This document shows, piece by piece, positions 1 through 12,600 of a stretch of 64,000 nucleotides of DNA. The first letter of the stretch is position 1. Every line of letters begins with the position of its first letter. The notes below the pieces were generated by a model. It did not search any database, was not told where the DNA came from, and saw nothing but the letters and a program-made list of their open reading frames with translations. The stretch spans positions 9,426,501 through 9,490,500 of the forward strand of contig NC_061465.1 in the NCBI RefSeq assembly GCF_022581195.2, in the 5' to 3' direction. Position numbers and translations under genes: made by a program. Source of the stretch: Helicoverpa zea. Taxonomy: Eukaryota; Arthropoda; Insecta; Lepidoptera; Noctuidae.

Positions 1-1129
1 AAGTTAATAATTAACTTTGCATTTCTGAAGTTTTTTTGAGTGTTGTGACCAAAGAAAACTTATTGACAATACCTATATATTGTCGCTAACTAGTTTCCTA
101 TAGCACATACTCTTATATTTATCTAAGCACCTACTAAACGTCGCATACGCAATATGGCTACCGTTTCAGTATCATCGAACTTCCTCTGCACCAATTTCCT
201 CAAGACTTGATGCTAATATTTTAATTATATGAAACAGTTCCGCTGTTTGTTTGTAGAGGGAGCCACTTAATATCGAATAGTTAAATGAGGATTAAAGTTT
301 ATGCGGTGTAGCGGAAATTGGAACTTGCTAATTATTATTTTAGTAATTTGAAGGGGTTTAAAGTAAATGCAAGTTTGGAAGGAACTTTAATCAGTCTTCA
401 AGTGATTTCCGTGTTGAACCTCAGCCATAACTTGGTACTTAAGTTTTGTAGTTTATTATTTTAGCGGTAATACTCAAAGCCTACTTATCTATCTTTGCTA
501 ATATCATAAAAGCGATAATTACTTAATACTTAGAGCCTACTTTTTATCCCAGTGCGGGAAGTGGTTTCCTTGGTTTGCGGTTGTAACCGTGAGAAGCTAG
601 TACTTTAATCAAATTACAAAATCCCACAAACAATGAAAGATAGTGCACCAACGGATGCTCCAAGTCTATTTCAAATAAATTATCTAAAACTTTCTAAAAA
701 ATTACATAAAATAATTAACTACTAATAGTCAAGAACCAACTCCTAAAACCTAGTGATTCATATGTCAGAAATACTTGAACTTTTTTGTTTGTTGTACATA
801 CATATAATAAACATTTTGTACACAGACACCCAGTCAACACGTTAACAGCGCGATATGTTGAACACGCGAACGTTATTTAACGAGCCAACTTACTCGAACT
901 TCGTCGGCAGTTTATTTCTTCAAATATCAATATCTATGATGTATGCTTCAATAAATATATGTAAGTAGGTCTTGTTGAAAGATATCAATTCGACACGTAG
1001 GTAAAAGAATCTTCTACAAGACCTATGTGAAGCTTTTTACCTGCATACATTTTATAGGTATTTTTTGACGAGACCAAATGTTTGTTTACCTTTAGTTATC
1101 GACCTATAGGTATAATCTTTTTCCTACTG
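1..1129. other. AT-rich intergenic stretch
   Basis: No reading frame above 60 codons, no RNA gene and no clear repeat boundary seen. The sequence is unstructured AT-rich DNA with stops in all frames. Confidence 0.5.
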
Positions 1130-1350
1130 TGTTGGGTTCGGTTTCCAGTCTAACCGGATGCAGCTGAGTAGCAGTGTTTTACAAAGAGCGACTGTCTATC
1201 TGCCCTCCTCAAATCAGTTACCTGGGCATCTCAATACCTCTTGGTCTACTTATCTGACCTCAACCTATATCTGGTCAACTTGATATCTCTTGGTATGGCT
1301 GGTTATTAGAATTTCTGGCTTCTGTTCACCCGCAACGACTGCGAAAGAGG
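1130..1350 (-). repeat. Degenerate tRNA-class SINE body, minus strand
   Basis: Reads as a decayed minus-strand copy of the SINE at 56168-56542. Both share the segment around 'ctaaccggatgcagctgag', a 'tttacaa' stretch, and text corresponding to 'gggttgaggaggtcagatag' in the reference copy. The right part is too diverged to find the tRNA head, so this is a 5'-truncated or eroded copy. No target duplication is visible. Identity is estimated by eye only. Confidence 0.65.
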
Positions 1351-1841
1351 TACTTTCAACTCTCAACTCAAAAGCAACTAATTTACTTACCATATTAGAA
1401 CTCCAATTAAAATGCCTTTAGTTCTAACATAATTATTTCGTAATTAATATGGAATTAATTCATCTCCTTTCATGAGCACCATGTAATAACAACCGCGAAA
1501 TGAAAGAACACCATCGATGCATTCAATTAACGACAGCGTCTGTACCTCAAAGACGGAATATGTCATGGATTCGACAACGATGGATACGAAAACTATTTAT
1601 TCCGAAACATATTTCTTTAGATTAAAACATTTTTTAGGGAAATAGGCATTAATAATTGTCTAAGCATCCGTGGTAATAAACAAAATATGTTGAAGAACAG
1701 CTTAGCTCTTAATTACTACAAAATTAACAGATATTTTTTTCAGAATGAACACAATCGGACACTGTGGCTGTTTTGCATTGATTTAGGTAATTCATAGGAA
1801 TTTGTAACAGGTAGGTTTTAGACTGCAGTCAACATATACAT

Positions 1842-2002
1842 CTGCGGGTTGTTCGAAAGAGATACCGCGGCCCTGGTACACAAAAGGCCTATGACGGAAC
1901 ACGACGGTTTTTAGTCAGTAAGAGTCTGACACTCCCTCTCCGCTGCTAACCCACAGCGGGAGGGGTCATTTGATGATTTTTGACGTCGTTAAAAAAAAAA
2001 AA
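1842..2002 (+). mobile_element. Short poly(A)-tailed SINE with 15-bp target duplication
   Basis: A 161-bp unit ends in a run of A and is flanked by a perfect 15-bp direct repeat, 'agtcaacatatacat', at 1827-1841 and 2003-2017. The body contains 'cctatgacggaacacgacgg' and a small hairpin, 'ccgctgctaacccacagcgg', near the 3' end. It is familiar as a lepidopteran repeat, but I cannot name the family. There is a B-box-like 'gttcgaaag' near the 5' end. It has no coding capacity and would depend on a LINE for movement. The intact long duplication indicates a fairly recent insertion. Confidence 0.8.
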
Positions 2003-2536
2003 AGTCAACATATACATACATAGGTTTTATGGTTGTAACAAAAAATACATTGTTCTCAATAAAATAAACAAAGTTAACGACCTTGATATTATTATTAACA
2101 GCCATAATTACAAGGTACTCCACAAAATAATAAATAATTTTAAGCGTATTTATTTTCATATTCACTTGCACGTTATAACATACTGCATGCAGTGAATAAT
2201 TTAATAAAGTCTCGCTTAAACTAGCGTTTCATTAAACTGTTTGATTATATTTAATTATGTTTAACCATATATTTTGTTTGAACTCAGCGGCAGTTTATTA
2301 AACGAAGTTTACGGGTAGGTAAATGCAAACTGAAGTGAGTAGCTGGTTAATTTTGCAGTTATAATTTTGCTGGTTAAGTTAATTTTATGCAGAAGCATTT
2401 ATCTTAGTGTTGTTTGACTAGACATCACAGGTTATTTGATATAGTTATGTATAACATGAATGTAAAACATTTACTTACTCAGCAAATGTGTCTTACGCGA
2501 CGGTGTTAATATTTGTGAAAGATACCTTCTTAAACA
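2003..2536. other. AT-rich spacer
   Basis: Contains the right-hand target duplication of the preceding SINE and otherwise AT-rich DNA. A 71-codon frame here lacks any domain and overlaps an antisense frame of similar length, so it is treated as chance. Confidence 0.5.
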
Positions 2537-2617
2537 GTGGTATTCAGCTGCACCCAGTTATACTGGAAGTTGACCCCAACATAGTTGGGAATAGGTTGGA
2601 CAGATGATGATGATGAC
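2537..2617 (+). repeat. SINE 3'-end fragment with (GAT)n tail
   Basis: Matches the last 80 bp or so of the SINE at 56168-56542: 'ttcagctgcacccagttata', then 'gaccccaacatagttggga', ending in a gatgatgatgatga tail. The 5' part is missing, which fits 5' truncation during target-primed integration. Confidence 0.75.
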
Positions 2618-3639
2618 TTACAAGAAAGTTACCCAAGACTATTAAAATTCATGTTATCTTGCAGTAAATATAGGTCATTAGACGTAAGTTCTGGCTTATC
2701 CAGTGATGTTATGATCTAAGAGAAAACCAATTATCTGGGGAGCTCAGTTGGACCACAGTTCTTTCACAAGTTGTGCTATTAACGCTTGACATTTGTTATG
2801 AATTGCCTGCAAGGTGCAACAATAGTAGGTTTAATTAAGAATCATTGGGGGGAGAAACTTTCCTTTCCTATCGAATGTTCGTGTTTTCTTACCATAATTT
2901 TTGTGTGCAGAAAATTTATTTAGGGTGGTTGTTTTGAGGATATTTATTTTTGGTTTAATTTTATTACTTAATGCTTTTATGATGATCTAAGGTTGTCTTG
3001 TGCAAAAGCACTAAGTTTTGAATAAAGTAGGATTTGTAAAGTTTAAAATGTATGCAAGGACACGTTTAGTTCTCACATAGACGTCTTTACTCTAAGTGGC
3101 AAGAAAAAATAATAGAGAATAAGGCTTATTCTACGGCAAAATGGTGTACTGTAATAAAAACAGTTTCCAAACTGTATTTTTTACCCTAGATAAGAACTAT
3201 ATTCATTTTAACGAAAATATCTTTCAACAACATTTATTTGTTTAAGGTAAAACAATTTTCTACGAGATAATATAAATAGTAGTAGTTTTCTTTAACTAAA
3301 AAGGTAAGTAAGTCCTTCTTGAAAATTGTTTTGTAAAACAAAGCTCTTTGTACTTCTATCCTCAAGAAAACTTAGGTACAATATTTATTTTTAAAAGAAC
3401 TTCAAATATACTATGTATAAGCATCTGCGAAACAACCTTGGTGAGTTCTGATTAATAGCACCAAGAATAAACATTTTTATTCCATTTTCTACTATTTAGA
3501 ATGTACCCAGCTTTTAAAATAGAAAGCTCTTTATTCTCCAATTTACTTACGCTAAATACCAGTTGAATAAAAAAGACTCCACAATCTGTGGGTATGGAAC
3601 ACTATTGTAAATGAGTGTACACTAACATGAACAGATATG
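2618..3639. other. AT-rich stretch without recognised features
   Basis: Nothing supported. There are no frames of useful length and no inverted or direct repeats visible by eye. Confidence 0.5.
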
Positions 3640-3836
3640 CATTACGTTTTAGATAGATTATTATTTATTGTACACCAAGAAAATTAACAACACAGGACAT
3701 CACAACACAAAGAACAGTACAATTGGCGGTCTTATCGCTAAATACTTCACCCAAAGAGGTTCCATACATATGAAACCTAATATTAAATGTATCATTGGTG
3801 TACCTAATAAAGAATATCTATCTATCTATTAATATG
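3640..3836. repeat. LINE-like 3'-end fragment(s) with (ATCT)n tail
   Basis: The segment begins with 'ttatttattgtacaccaaga' and ends with 'tggtgtacctaataaagaat' followed by a short atct repeat. The two ends are partly inverted relative to each other (gtacacca and tggtgtac). The signal-plus-microsatellite tail is typical of LINE 3' ends. The family is not identified, and there may be two fragments in opposite orientation. Confidence 0.4.
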
Positions 3837-6800
3837 AAAATTTTCCTATCGTTACATACACTTAAAAAAGGCGACATTCCTTCACCATACTCCAGACGCT
3901 TCAAAAACGTCTCCGTTTGAAGGGACTCCCCCCCCTCTGCCGTTACCATAGCAACGCAGTCTTGCCTTTAATTTCGTTCAACAAAGGCCCGCCGTGCTTG
4001 TTATTATACATCATGCTCCAATTATTGTCGTCTCGCAAGAATAGAGCAGCCTGTACTGTCTGCTAGTTAGGTTTTCTGTGATTTTTGTCTTTTTTCCGCG
4101 ATTTTCTCGCAAGTAAATGGAGAATCAACTTTTCTTATCGTTCACCTATTATTTAGTCAATTTTATTTAATGCACTTATATTTAATTTATCCTTTTTACT
4201 TGTAACATCTTAAATGATTATTTAGGTTAGACTTTTCGGTTTACTGTTTCTTTCTCTTCAGTAAAATCTGAAAATTGGAGAAAACCCCAAAAAAAACGTA
4301 TTCAATTAGGTATCCTTTAGTAAAATCCAACCATTGAATAGAACCACAACAACTGTATACACAATGTAATTTTGGCAGAAGAAACAAATCATAGTAGCAG
4401 GGATATTTTACTCAATACAAGTGTCTATAATATTTTATTGTACTTTGTGATGTTCATAAAGTATCTGATAATTTGTGACATAAACTTGTTTACGAGCTCT
4501 TCTGATTCTATGGACGACAATTTGGCAGCTCTCAGAAGCAATATATTATGCTTCATAACTAAAAACATCAGAAAAATACTATCATAAGACATGAATATAA
4601 AAATATAGTTCTCAGAAATAGGTCCTGTTATTTTTTTGTGCCTCTGTTACGAATTCTATAAGTTACCAACTAAAAATAAGTTACATAGATCTTATATAAC
4701 TTATTTTATCTATGTCTGTGTGTTTCAGTAGACACATAGACTTAGTTATAATATAAGGGTTTATGCTTTCAAAACAGCTAGGGTTACCTAAAGTAAAATA
4801 AAAAAAAATACTGTTGCTTCTATTTCGTGCAATTTTTAATTTAACATTCTCTATTTAAAGTGTAATTTTCAGGTCATCTATCACCAGCCAGTTTAGTTCA
4901 AAAAACTTTTACCCCAGTTAAAAACGTCCAACGTAACACGGTGTCCCATAAAATTAAGAAATTACAAATAATTATGTAAACACAGTTGACCATTAAATTA
5001 GCCAGCAGATATGGCGTGTTGCATGCAAACCTTGTGCTCGGGAATGTTGGAAAATGTCTGAAACAAAAAAACAGACGATTTATTTAGACGTCGTGCAAAA
5101 TGTCGTTTTCAAAGTATTACAAAATGGAACGTTTTGTTCTTTTGTTTTTTTTTATTTGTTGTTTATGGTTATGACAGTATTATTTTGATGGTACCATTTT
5201 GAGTAAAAGGGTTGCAATGTAAGGTAATTTTGTAGTGTAGTTGGTACAAGTTGCATAATTAAAGAAGTAACTACTACTGCCTTATTGTTACGTATTATGG
5301 ACGTTATAATTTGTTTACATAAGTACCTTACATTATATGTACATATACCTTTATATTTTAAACACATATTATTTCCAAAATCTCACTCTACTATAGACTT
5401 TTCCAGTCTAACCACAGCCAACGTCTCTTTTCCAAAGAAACTCATCTTATACTTAACTATAACTTCCAAACCTTTTCCCATTCACTCCATTATCATCTCA
5501 ATACCTCGTAAAAGCTGTAAAACACTTTATTAATAAGCTATTACAACATTTGAGAGCCACAAACACGTTCACAATATAACATGAGTCTACAATATAACAT
5601 TAGATAGAATGTGCCGTGGATCGTTTGCAAGTCGTTGAAGACTCAACCGTACTGGTACGGTCGTTTCTAGTATTTTCATGAGTGGGAGTTTTATTAGAAA
5701 CAGTATATACATATTTATGTTTATACTTCGTAGGTATATTAATATATTAATATGATAATATAATTTACTTTAAGTATCGATTGTGTATAATACATTTTTT
5801 ATACCTATTGATGAGAAAAGTTCTATACCAGTATACATTTTTGTACTTTACAAAAAGATCATCTGACTATTATTTCAGAAGAGTTGAGAGCACACCAAAG
5901 TTCTATACAGTAAACAATAATAATAAATTCTTCAAATTCATGTTTCTTTGGTACACCTAGACTTTTTTTCTCCAACGAGATGTTCTCAAGAAGTTTGCAT
6001 GTGGAACTCAATTCTATTGGAACTTTACTCACATTTTTCCGCATCATAAAACCAACAACCAATAACACACTACTACACATAACCGACTGCCCAGCGAATA
6101 ACCATTCACAATGCAAGACCAACTTTAATGCAAGCGCAGAGTAAACATGTTATGACCAGCCGACGTTATAACCCAACCAAGTTCATCAGAATTGGCCCAA
6201 CGCAATGCAATTTTGATGGAATAATTCCATTTGTTTTGCCAATTGGGAATTAAAGAAGGATTGGGAGAAAAGGGTCGGAAAGTATTGGATTTTCGGAGCA
6301 AAAAGTGCATGGTGTGTTGATTAAAGTAATTTCGGGACTGATTTTTGCAGTTTTTAATAACTTGTGGGCTTCGATGTTAAAATTGGATAACTGACTATAT
6401 ACTGATACATCGGTGTAGTAATCGATTGAACGGGAAACACGCAATATTTTTATGTAAAAATTGAACCAGCTACATGGATATAAGTAAAGATAAATACTGA
6501 AAAAGATACCAAACAATATTTTTGATCGTTTTTTATGCGTGGGAACGCTGTGAAAATTAAAATCCTACACTATAGAATATAATAAGAAAATAAAGCCGCG
6601 TATAACTACCATTTAATGCCTCCGTTCCGCGAGCCTCTCAGAGGCAGACTGCAGCCATTATACAAAATGGCGCATAATGAACATCTTAACCTGTCAAAGG
6701 GTAAAGAGGATATCCAATTACAAAGTGGCAAATGTAAAGTGCTCTAAGGTGTCGAGTCTACAGATTATTTCATATGTGAATAGTTGGGGAATATGTGAGA

Positions 6801-8000
6801 GGAATTATTGTGTTAAACGTGTTATGTGAATGTAAGTGTCTTGTGTGAAAAGGACATTAAATTGTTGGTTCTATTATAGTTTTATAAAAAGTAAAAGAAA
6901 AAACAAATATTAATGAACAATTTATATTTTTAAATGCTTTTTATTTTTTTATTTGCTATTTATTTGCTTTTATTTAAAAATGTAAAAAATATGTTGTGAA
7001 ATCAATCATTACATAACAATAGAAATTAGTGCTATTGTAATGTTCTTAATAAACAGTGTTTTTTACTGTAGTTCGTGTTACTTAAGTTTTCACATTGCAT
7101 TAAAATGCTCGTTAAGTGTAGTTGTTTCGGAGTGAGTTATTCTGCTAAAGGTAGCCTTTTAGTTCATTATAGCTTGAAGTATTTAATAACAAACACACGT
7201 AAAATGCTGCTCATTATTTGCATACCTACAAACATTAATTAGTTGAATATTTAGTAACTATTTTAATGAAGAAGTTTCTAAAATAATGACTACTTAACGC
7301 TACATAGCGCACTATTGTAATTAGTATTATATATTTTTGTTTGTTCCATTGTTTTTGGCACCTAATTTTAATGTTTTTTTTTTAATCCACACAACACCAT
7401 CGGATTTTATTTTTTTTACAAGTGCAAGCAAAGTCGATAAAATGTTGTGCTAAATTCTCGGTATACCACCCTTCATGATTCGATCACGCCAAGATCACCC
7501 TTTATTTCACCCTATACTGCAACTAATTAGCTTCGACCATCACTCTAAGCATTCCTAACATACTTATACGCAAAAATATAGGTCACACACAAATGCCAAA
7601 TAAATAAAATATCAAGGAAGTATCGCAACGTCAAAGCCGTTCACAAGATCGTCGATATTTCAGCAATGTCCGCACAAACACGTGTTTGTGATCATTTATC
7701 ATCGCACAAATATCAATAACTTGGTACGAGGTCGACACTAACTAATGGCGCTGTCCGTAACGTGCGAAGTAGGCGCGGCGTTAGGCAGAATACCCGCCAT
7801 ATATTTATTTTCTTTTCTTAAATCCTTGTAGAATAAACTTAGTCTCTTTAGCAAGACAAAAGCAATGTAGTGTACTACGCATCACTAAGATGTGTGACAT
7901 GTTCAAATTAACTGTTCATCTTTTTACTATTAGCATAAATGTATTTGTAACTATAATATCTGTTGATATGATTTAAGAACTTCTCAAATATAAAAGAGTT
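3837..8000. other. Gene-free stretch with a small GC-richer patch and an E-box palindrome
   Basis: Mostly AT-rich. A GC-richer patch near 6593-6720 contains 'ttccgcgagcctctcagagg' and 'acaaaatggcgcataatg'; it could be a regulatory patch, but nothing fixes this. A perfect 18-bp palindrome centred on CACGTG lies at 7673-7690. The 71- to 88-codon frames around 4372, 5285, 5859 and 6250 have no domain and biased AT-rich composition, so none is called. Confidence 0.45.
7673..7690. promoter_or_regulatory. 18-bp perfect palindrome with E-box core
   Basis: The sequence cacaaacacgtgtttgtg is its own reverse complement and centres on the E-box CACGTG, the class of site bound by bHLH factors such as CLK/CYC or MYC/MAX. 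It lies in a moderately GC-rich patch (about 7620-7790). No promoter or gene is adjacent, so regulatory function is only a possibility. Confidence 0.3.
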
Positions 8001-8218
8001 GGTTCCGCCCACAGCTTTGTCCGCGTCAAGTTCGGTTAAATATCGCGTTTCCAAGAGAACTCTTCAAAAGTCCGGGATAAAAACTATCCCATGATCTTTT
8101 TCAAGGTCAACTTTATATCTGTACCAAATTTTATGAAAATCAGTTCAGTGGTTTAGACGTGAAAGAGTAACAGACAGACAGAGTAATTTTCGCATTTATA
8201 ATATTAAGTAGTAGGGAT
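8001..8218. repeat. RTE-like LINE end fragment
   Basis: Carries the lepidopteran pattern of a 'cagctttgtccgcgtcaagt' start, a 'gggataaaaactatccc' middle, 'aaaatcagttcagtggttta', then 'taacagacagacagag' and 'ttcgcatttataatattaag'. Related fragments in this window lie at 29575-29853, 49263-49470, 50622-50760, 52619-52790, 52985-53145 and 53530-53700. I recognise the family as RTE-like from memory. No reverse transcriptase sequence is present. Confidence 0.65.
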
Positions 8219-9466
8219 TAAAGACTATAATCACAGCAGTTTTAACGCATAAACAAATTCACCCTCTACATTAACCTAATCATTGTCTCAGTTAAACCGA
8301 TATCTTGGCAATATGGATATGAAGTTTTGTTTCGCCACTTTCCCAGATGAAACTTTGAATGATTTACGACTGCCAACTTTAACTAGGCGAAGATTGTGCC
8401 CATAGATAACTGGAAATAGGTTGATGTGTTTAGTCGTTAGATAGATAGTTGTATTTTAGTCTGTGCTCGTAGTTTGACCCATATCCATGGTACCTCTAAC
8501 TGCCTTTCTTAAAGGTGGCAAGATTCGATATGAGGCGTGATCTTACCGTGAATGATGCGTTATCAATGCTAAGTTAGCTAAAACGTATTACATTATTAAA
8601 ACACGTTTTATTTTGAATTTCCCGCTACAAGTCGAAGTATACCTTAAATTGGTTTAGTAGTTTTCAAATAAAGTTACGTTTTCATTTATGATACTTACAC
8701 TTAAGAATTTAGAGTAAAGATTCTTTTCTTTAAAATTCAACGAAAAGTAAAATAGCATAACGTATTTTATAATTTGTATATCAACCATATTATGCTTAAC
8801 AAACTTCAGTGAATTTATGTGGAGAATCTAAATGCTTAATTTATTTTTCCACGTAAATAGTCTAGTGGATTATAAACTAGGTACCTACCTATGTTCCAGT
8901 GTATACGTGCAATACCATGATATATTATGTACCACAAGCCCTCCAGTTATAATGAGCGTACCTCGCAATGCAAACCTCATTGAAAATTCAATAAATGCAT
9001 AATTCACTGCAATTTTGTACTAAATAGGATTTGATGTTAATTGCAGGAGTGTGTGTGTTTGTGGAACTGTTTGTTACACTAATTAGATTTTTAATTGATG
9101 TTAGTTTTGTGGGCATTCGTTAGCGTATAATGGTGATTGGTCGTTGTAGTTGATTTGTTTTATGGCGCTTTTGTTTCAATACACCGGTGATCTATTTGAC
9201 TGTAAATCTTCCGTGCATTTAATACCTATATGTATGTCATGTTAAATAACATATTATCCTCTATTTTACGGTTATTTATTATTGTTACGACCGACTAATG
9301 AAAACTTTATAGCTTAAAGTTACCTGTCCTATCGTTCAAAGCTTATTTCGGTCAATAGACAGACAAGAGGTCAATTTAAACTGCATGTAACTGCTATTGA
9401 TTAACTCTTCTTGTCAATATTTCGATTTAACTGCGATCAATCAATTATAGTACAGCAAATATAGTA
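8219..9466. other. AT-rich stretch without recognised features
   Basis: No gene, RNA or repeat boundary could be supported. Confidence 0.45.
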
Positions 9467-9671
9467 ATCGGCACGAATCTTGAGCGCTGACCTTCATCTG
9501 CGCAGAAGTGATTTATTAGCAAAGAACCAATCCCGAGTGACGGCTATGACGCGATGCGCTGCGGGCCAATCACCGCTTTACCCCGCCCCCGCTCCTCACT
9601 TCATACCACAAAAGGGACCCAATGAATTACTTCGGCGCAGGTGAAGGTCAGCGCTCAAGATTCGTGCCGAT
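9467..9671. mobile_element. 205-bp MITE with GC-rich, CCAAT/GC-box-bearing interior
   Basis: Terminal inverted repeats of about 47 bp begin 'atcggcacgaatcttgagcg' on the left and are mirrored at the right end, with three mismatches. The interior is strikingly GC-rich for this locus. It contains three CCAAT boxes (9527-9531, 9566-9570, 9619-9623) and a GC box, ccccgccccc (9581-9590), all on the plus strand. No coding capacity and no unambiguous target duplication are visible, so the superfamily is unassigned. Confidence 0.8.
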
Positions 9672-12600
9672 GATTATACAGAAATGTAAACTCTACGGTT
9701 ATCCCTTCCTCATCGACATGATCTAGCCTAAAAATAAACCTCCAAATAAATCATTACCTACCTACATCTACACACTATATTTCCCCCAAATCACACCTCG
9801 TGAACTATACGTCAGTTTATTTGCAAACAGTAGGCCGAGGGCAGTAAATCCCCAGCTTCGGGGTATATCTCATTACCAAGTTTTACTAAGGAGTTTCTCT
9901 TAGCCGCTTGTTATAAGTTTACCTATTTACTTTACTCCTTGTTATTTGTATGGCTACATATTTTTGTGTTTGTTTGTTTGTTTGGCGATTGGAGTTCTTT
10001 GGTTTTTGGTTAATTTTTGTTACTTTGTTGGTTGTTTCAAAGGGTTGGTGATTTTTTTGTGTTATTTATTTTTCTGATCTGTAGTTTGGCACTTATAAAT
10101 ATACCAATACCTATATGATTTTGGTTATGAACAGATAAAGTGAAAGTAATTATTTTTTTGGTTTTCTTCATATTCCCAAAAATGCACAACAGACAAAGAA
10201 ACATTGATACTACAAAAATTGTTATTACTCTTTTTATAATAATGCAGTAGCACACGCATTTGTATTTGAAAATTAAGTAAAATTAGTAACGTGCCAAACA
10301 CAAAAAAATAAACACCAAATCCAAGACTTCGTAGTACACAAACTCAACACAGACCAAATATTTGCCAAACAATAACTATTGATTGGAACAGTTAACGAAA
10401 GGCAACAGGTATAAACCATACAAACTCAAGCCTATGGAAACTCCACCGTTTTCATTAGGCTCCGGAAAAACACGCGAGCCATTCAAAACTGACCATGGGC
10501 AACTAACTAGCTCACAACCAAAGGTCTTACAAACCACATCATTGCCAGACGAATTTGAACCTTATGCTGTTGGAAATAAGTGGGAAATTGAGTGTAGATG
10601 ATGTAGGTTTTTGTGATAGCGAAGTCTGAAACGAGTTTCAGTAATGCATTGTTAGATATGAGTTCTTCCGTATATGAAACTTTTGTTGCGTACGTACATT
10701 GTACAAGCATTGATATTTTCGCGTGCTCTGCAGTTTTCCTATGATTTTCCTTTATTGTGTAACTGAATATTGGTAGGTATGTCCGTTTTTGTATTGTCGA
10801 TTGGGGAAATGAAATTAATACGGCTCGAATTGTAATGGAATTGTTGCTATGGTTACGGAAATTAAATGGTGGTGTATTGAGGTAGACTCCTGTAGACAGT
10901 CGCTGGTTTATGCGAATCATTTTGTAAATATGCATGAACTAATATTTTGTAAATATGTATTTTTAGTAAAAAGGACCCTACTATATTTTTGGTTCCGAAT
11001 TAAAATGTATTGTGGATTGGCATCGGTTAAACAAACTTTCAGGGTATTGAGATATTAAGAATAATTGTCAAAGGAAAGACATGGTAGTTATTTTTATTCA
11101 ATCGACTTTTACTGAATGGCAAAATGGAAATTACTTTCATGAGACAATAATTAAGTAGCGTGGAACTACAGTGTTTTTAGGGTCTGTATTTTGTAGATAT
11201 ATATTCCCAAATTTGACCTTATAAGGTACGAGATACAAGTAATTCCAAGAATAAAAAAGGTTATTTTTCTATCTTATTTGTGAAGTGACAACTGACTTAA
11301 ACAGAATGTCCCTTCAGCTTCACAAACTTTATAACGCTTTTCTTTATCATAACTTGCAAGTTATTTAGCATAAAAACGTTACAGTAACAGTTATAATAAC
11401 GTCGTCAACTATGCAACGGTTTTCTTGCTTCACGTTTTGTGTAAGTTTCATGTTAATCTTTGAGAGATTACCCACTTTTGAAGTTTAAATTTTGTGAATA
11501 CTTAATTATTTTTTGTGCGCTAAACGGTGGTTTAAACTGACGAAAGTTTATGTTGTAGTTTAAAATGGTTTTTAAGTTCAGAGCATTTTTTGTACGGTAA
11601 ATTGGAATATGCTTTTGCTTTAAATAATTAATAGGATGTGAAAAGTGCACTAGAAAAATCAAATGTTTTATATCATGCACTTAATATCTAAAAGCCTACT
11701 CTATCAATTTAGAAATAGTTTCAACTTCACATTCGATTTATTTAAATGTTTGGGCGTGCCTTTTAATAGCAAAATATGATTAAATAAAAGTGTTCGAGTG
11801 ACAGCCTGGCCAAAAAATTGATGATTGATTTTCTATTGGCTTTCAATCATGTACAGTGTGTTCTAACATGGAACTACACTTTTAGCTTAGGTATTTTTTT
11901 TAAGTCTATATATATCTAATAGTTTCGTTATATCATTCTTATAATATTTTATCACGTAGGTATATTCCTAACAAAATTTTCCATAAACAGTTTCCTCCAG
12001 CTATATTTAACAAACTAAGCTGCTTTACTCGACTAGCGGAATATCTAAAACGTACCAGTGAGTGGACCCGGTCCACGTTGAAAGGGGCGCCGGGATTATT
12101 TCATGCAATCCCGGTCCGCTCTCCGAAATTTACACACCCTGTAGTTTGCAAGAAGCTTTACGCTGTAACCTGTGGGAGTGTTGAAAACTAAAGCGGGTTT
12201 ATGAAATATTATACGTAAGTTAAGCGTGGTTAAATGAATAATGGATAATTTTTAAAATTTGTTTGAGAAAAAGCTGCTTTTGATGAACATGAAAAGCAAA
12301 TTGTGGTGTGACATACATCTTAGATTGGGATATAGTTTAAGATTTTTTACTATTTGAAAACGCTCACTAGTTTAAGTAAAAAAAAAAAACAATAATTTCA
12401 CTCGAAATAATAGAACAGTCTGTTTCTGAAACGAGGTCGGCATTTCAAGTTTGATCAAGAACCGTAATCTGAGAAGAATTCAAAAGTCAAAAACAATCAA
12501 AAAGTTACACTTTGCCAAAAATATAATAACGAAAATTCGTCAGATGTTCTGGACGTAAAGAATTTTAAGAAATGCCAGAAATTTAAGTTTTCTAACTTAA

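Noticed and set aside
10507..10935. 142-codon minus-strand frame
   Set aside because: Longest frame outside SINEs and the LTR element, but no domain, AT-driven composition, overlap with a plus-strand frame and no promoter or splice context.
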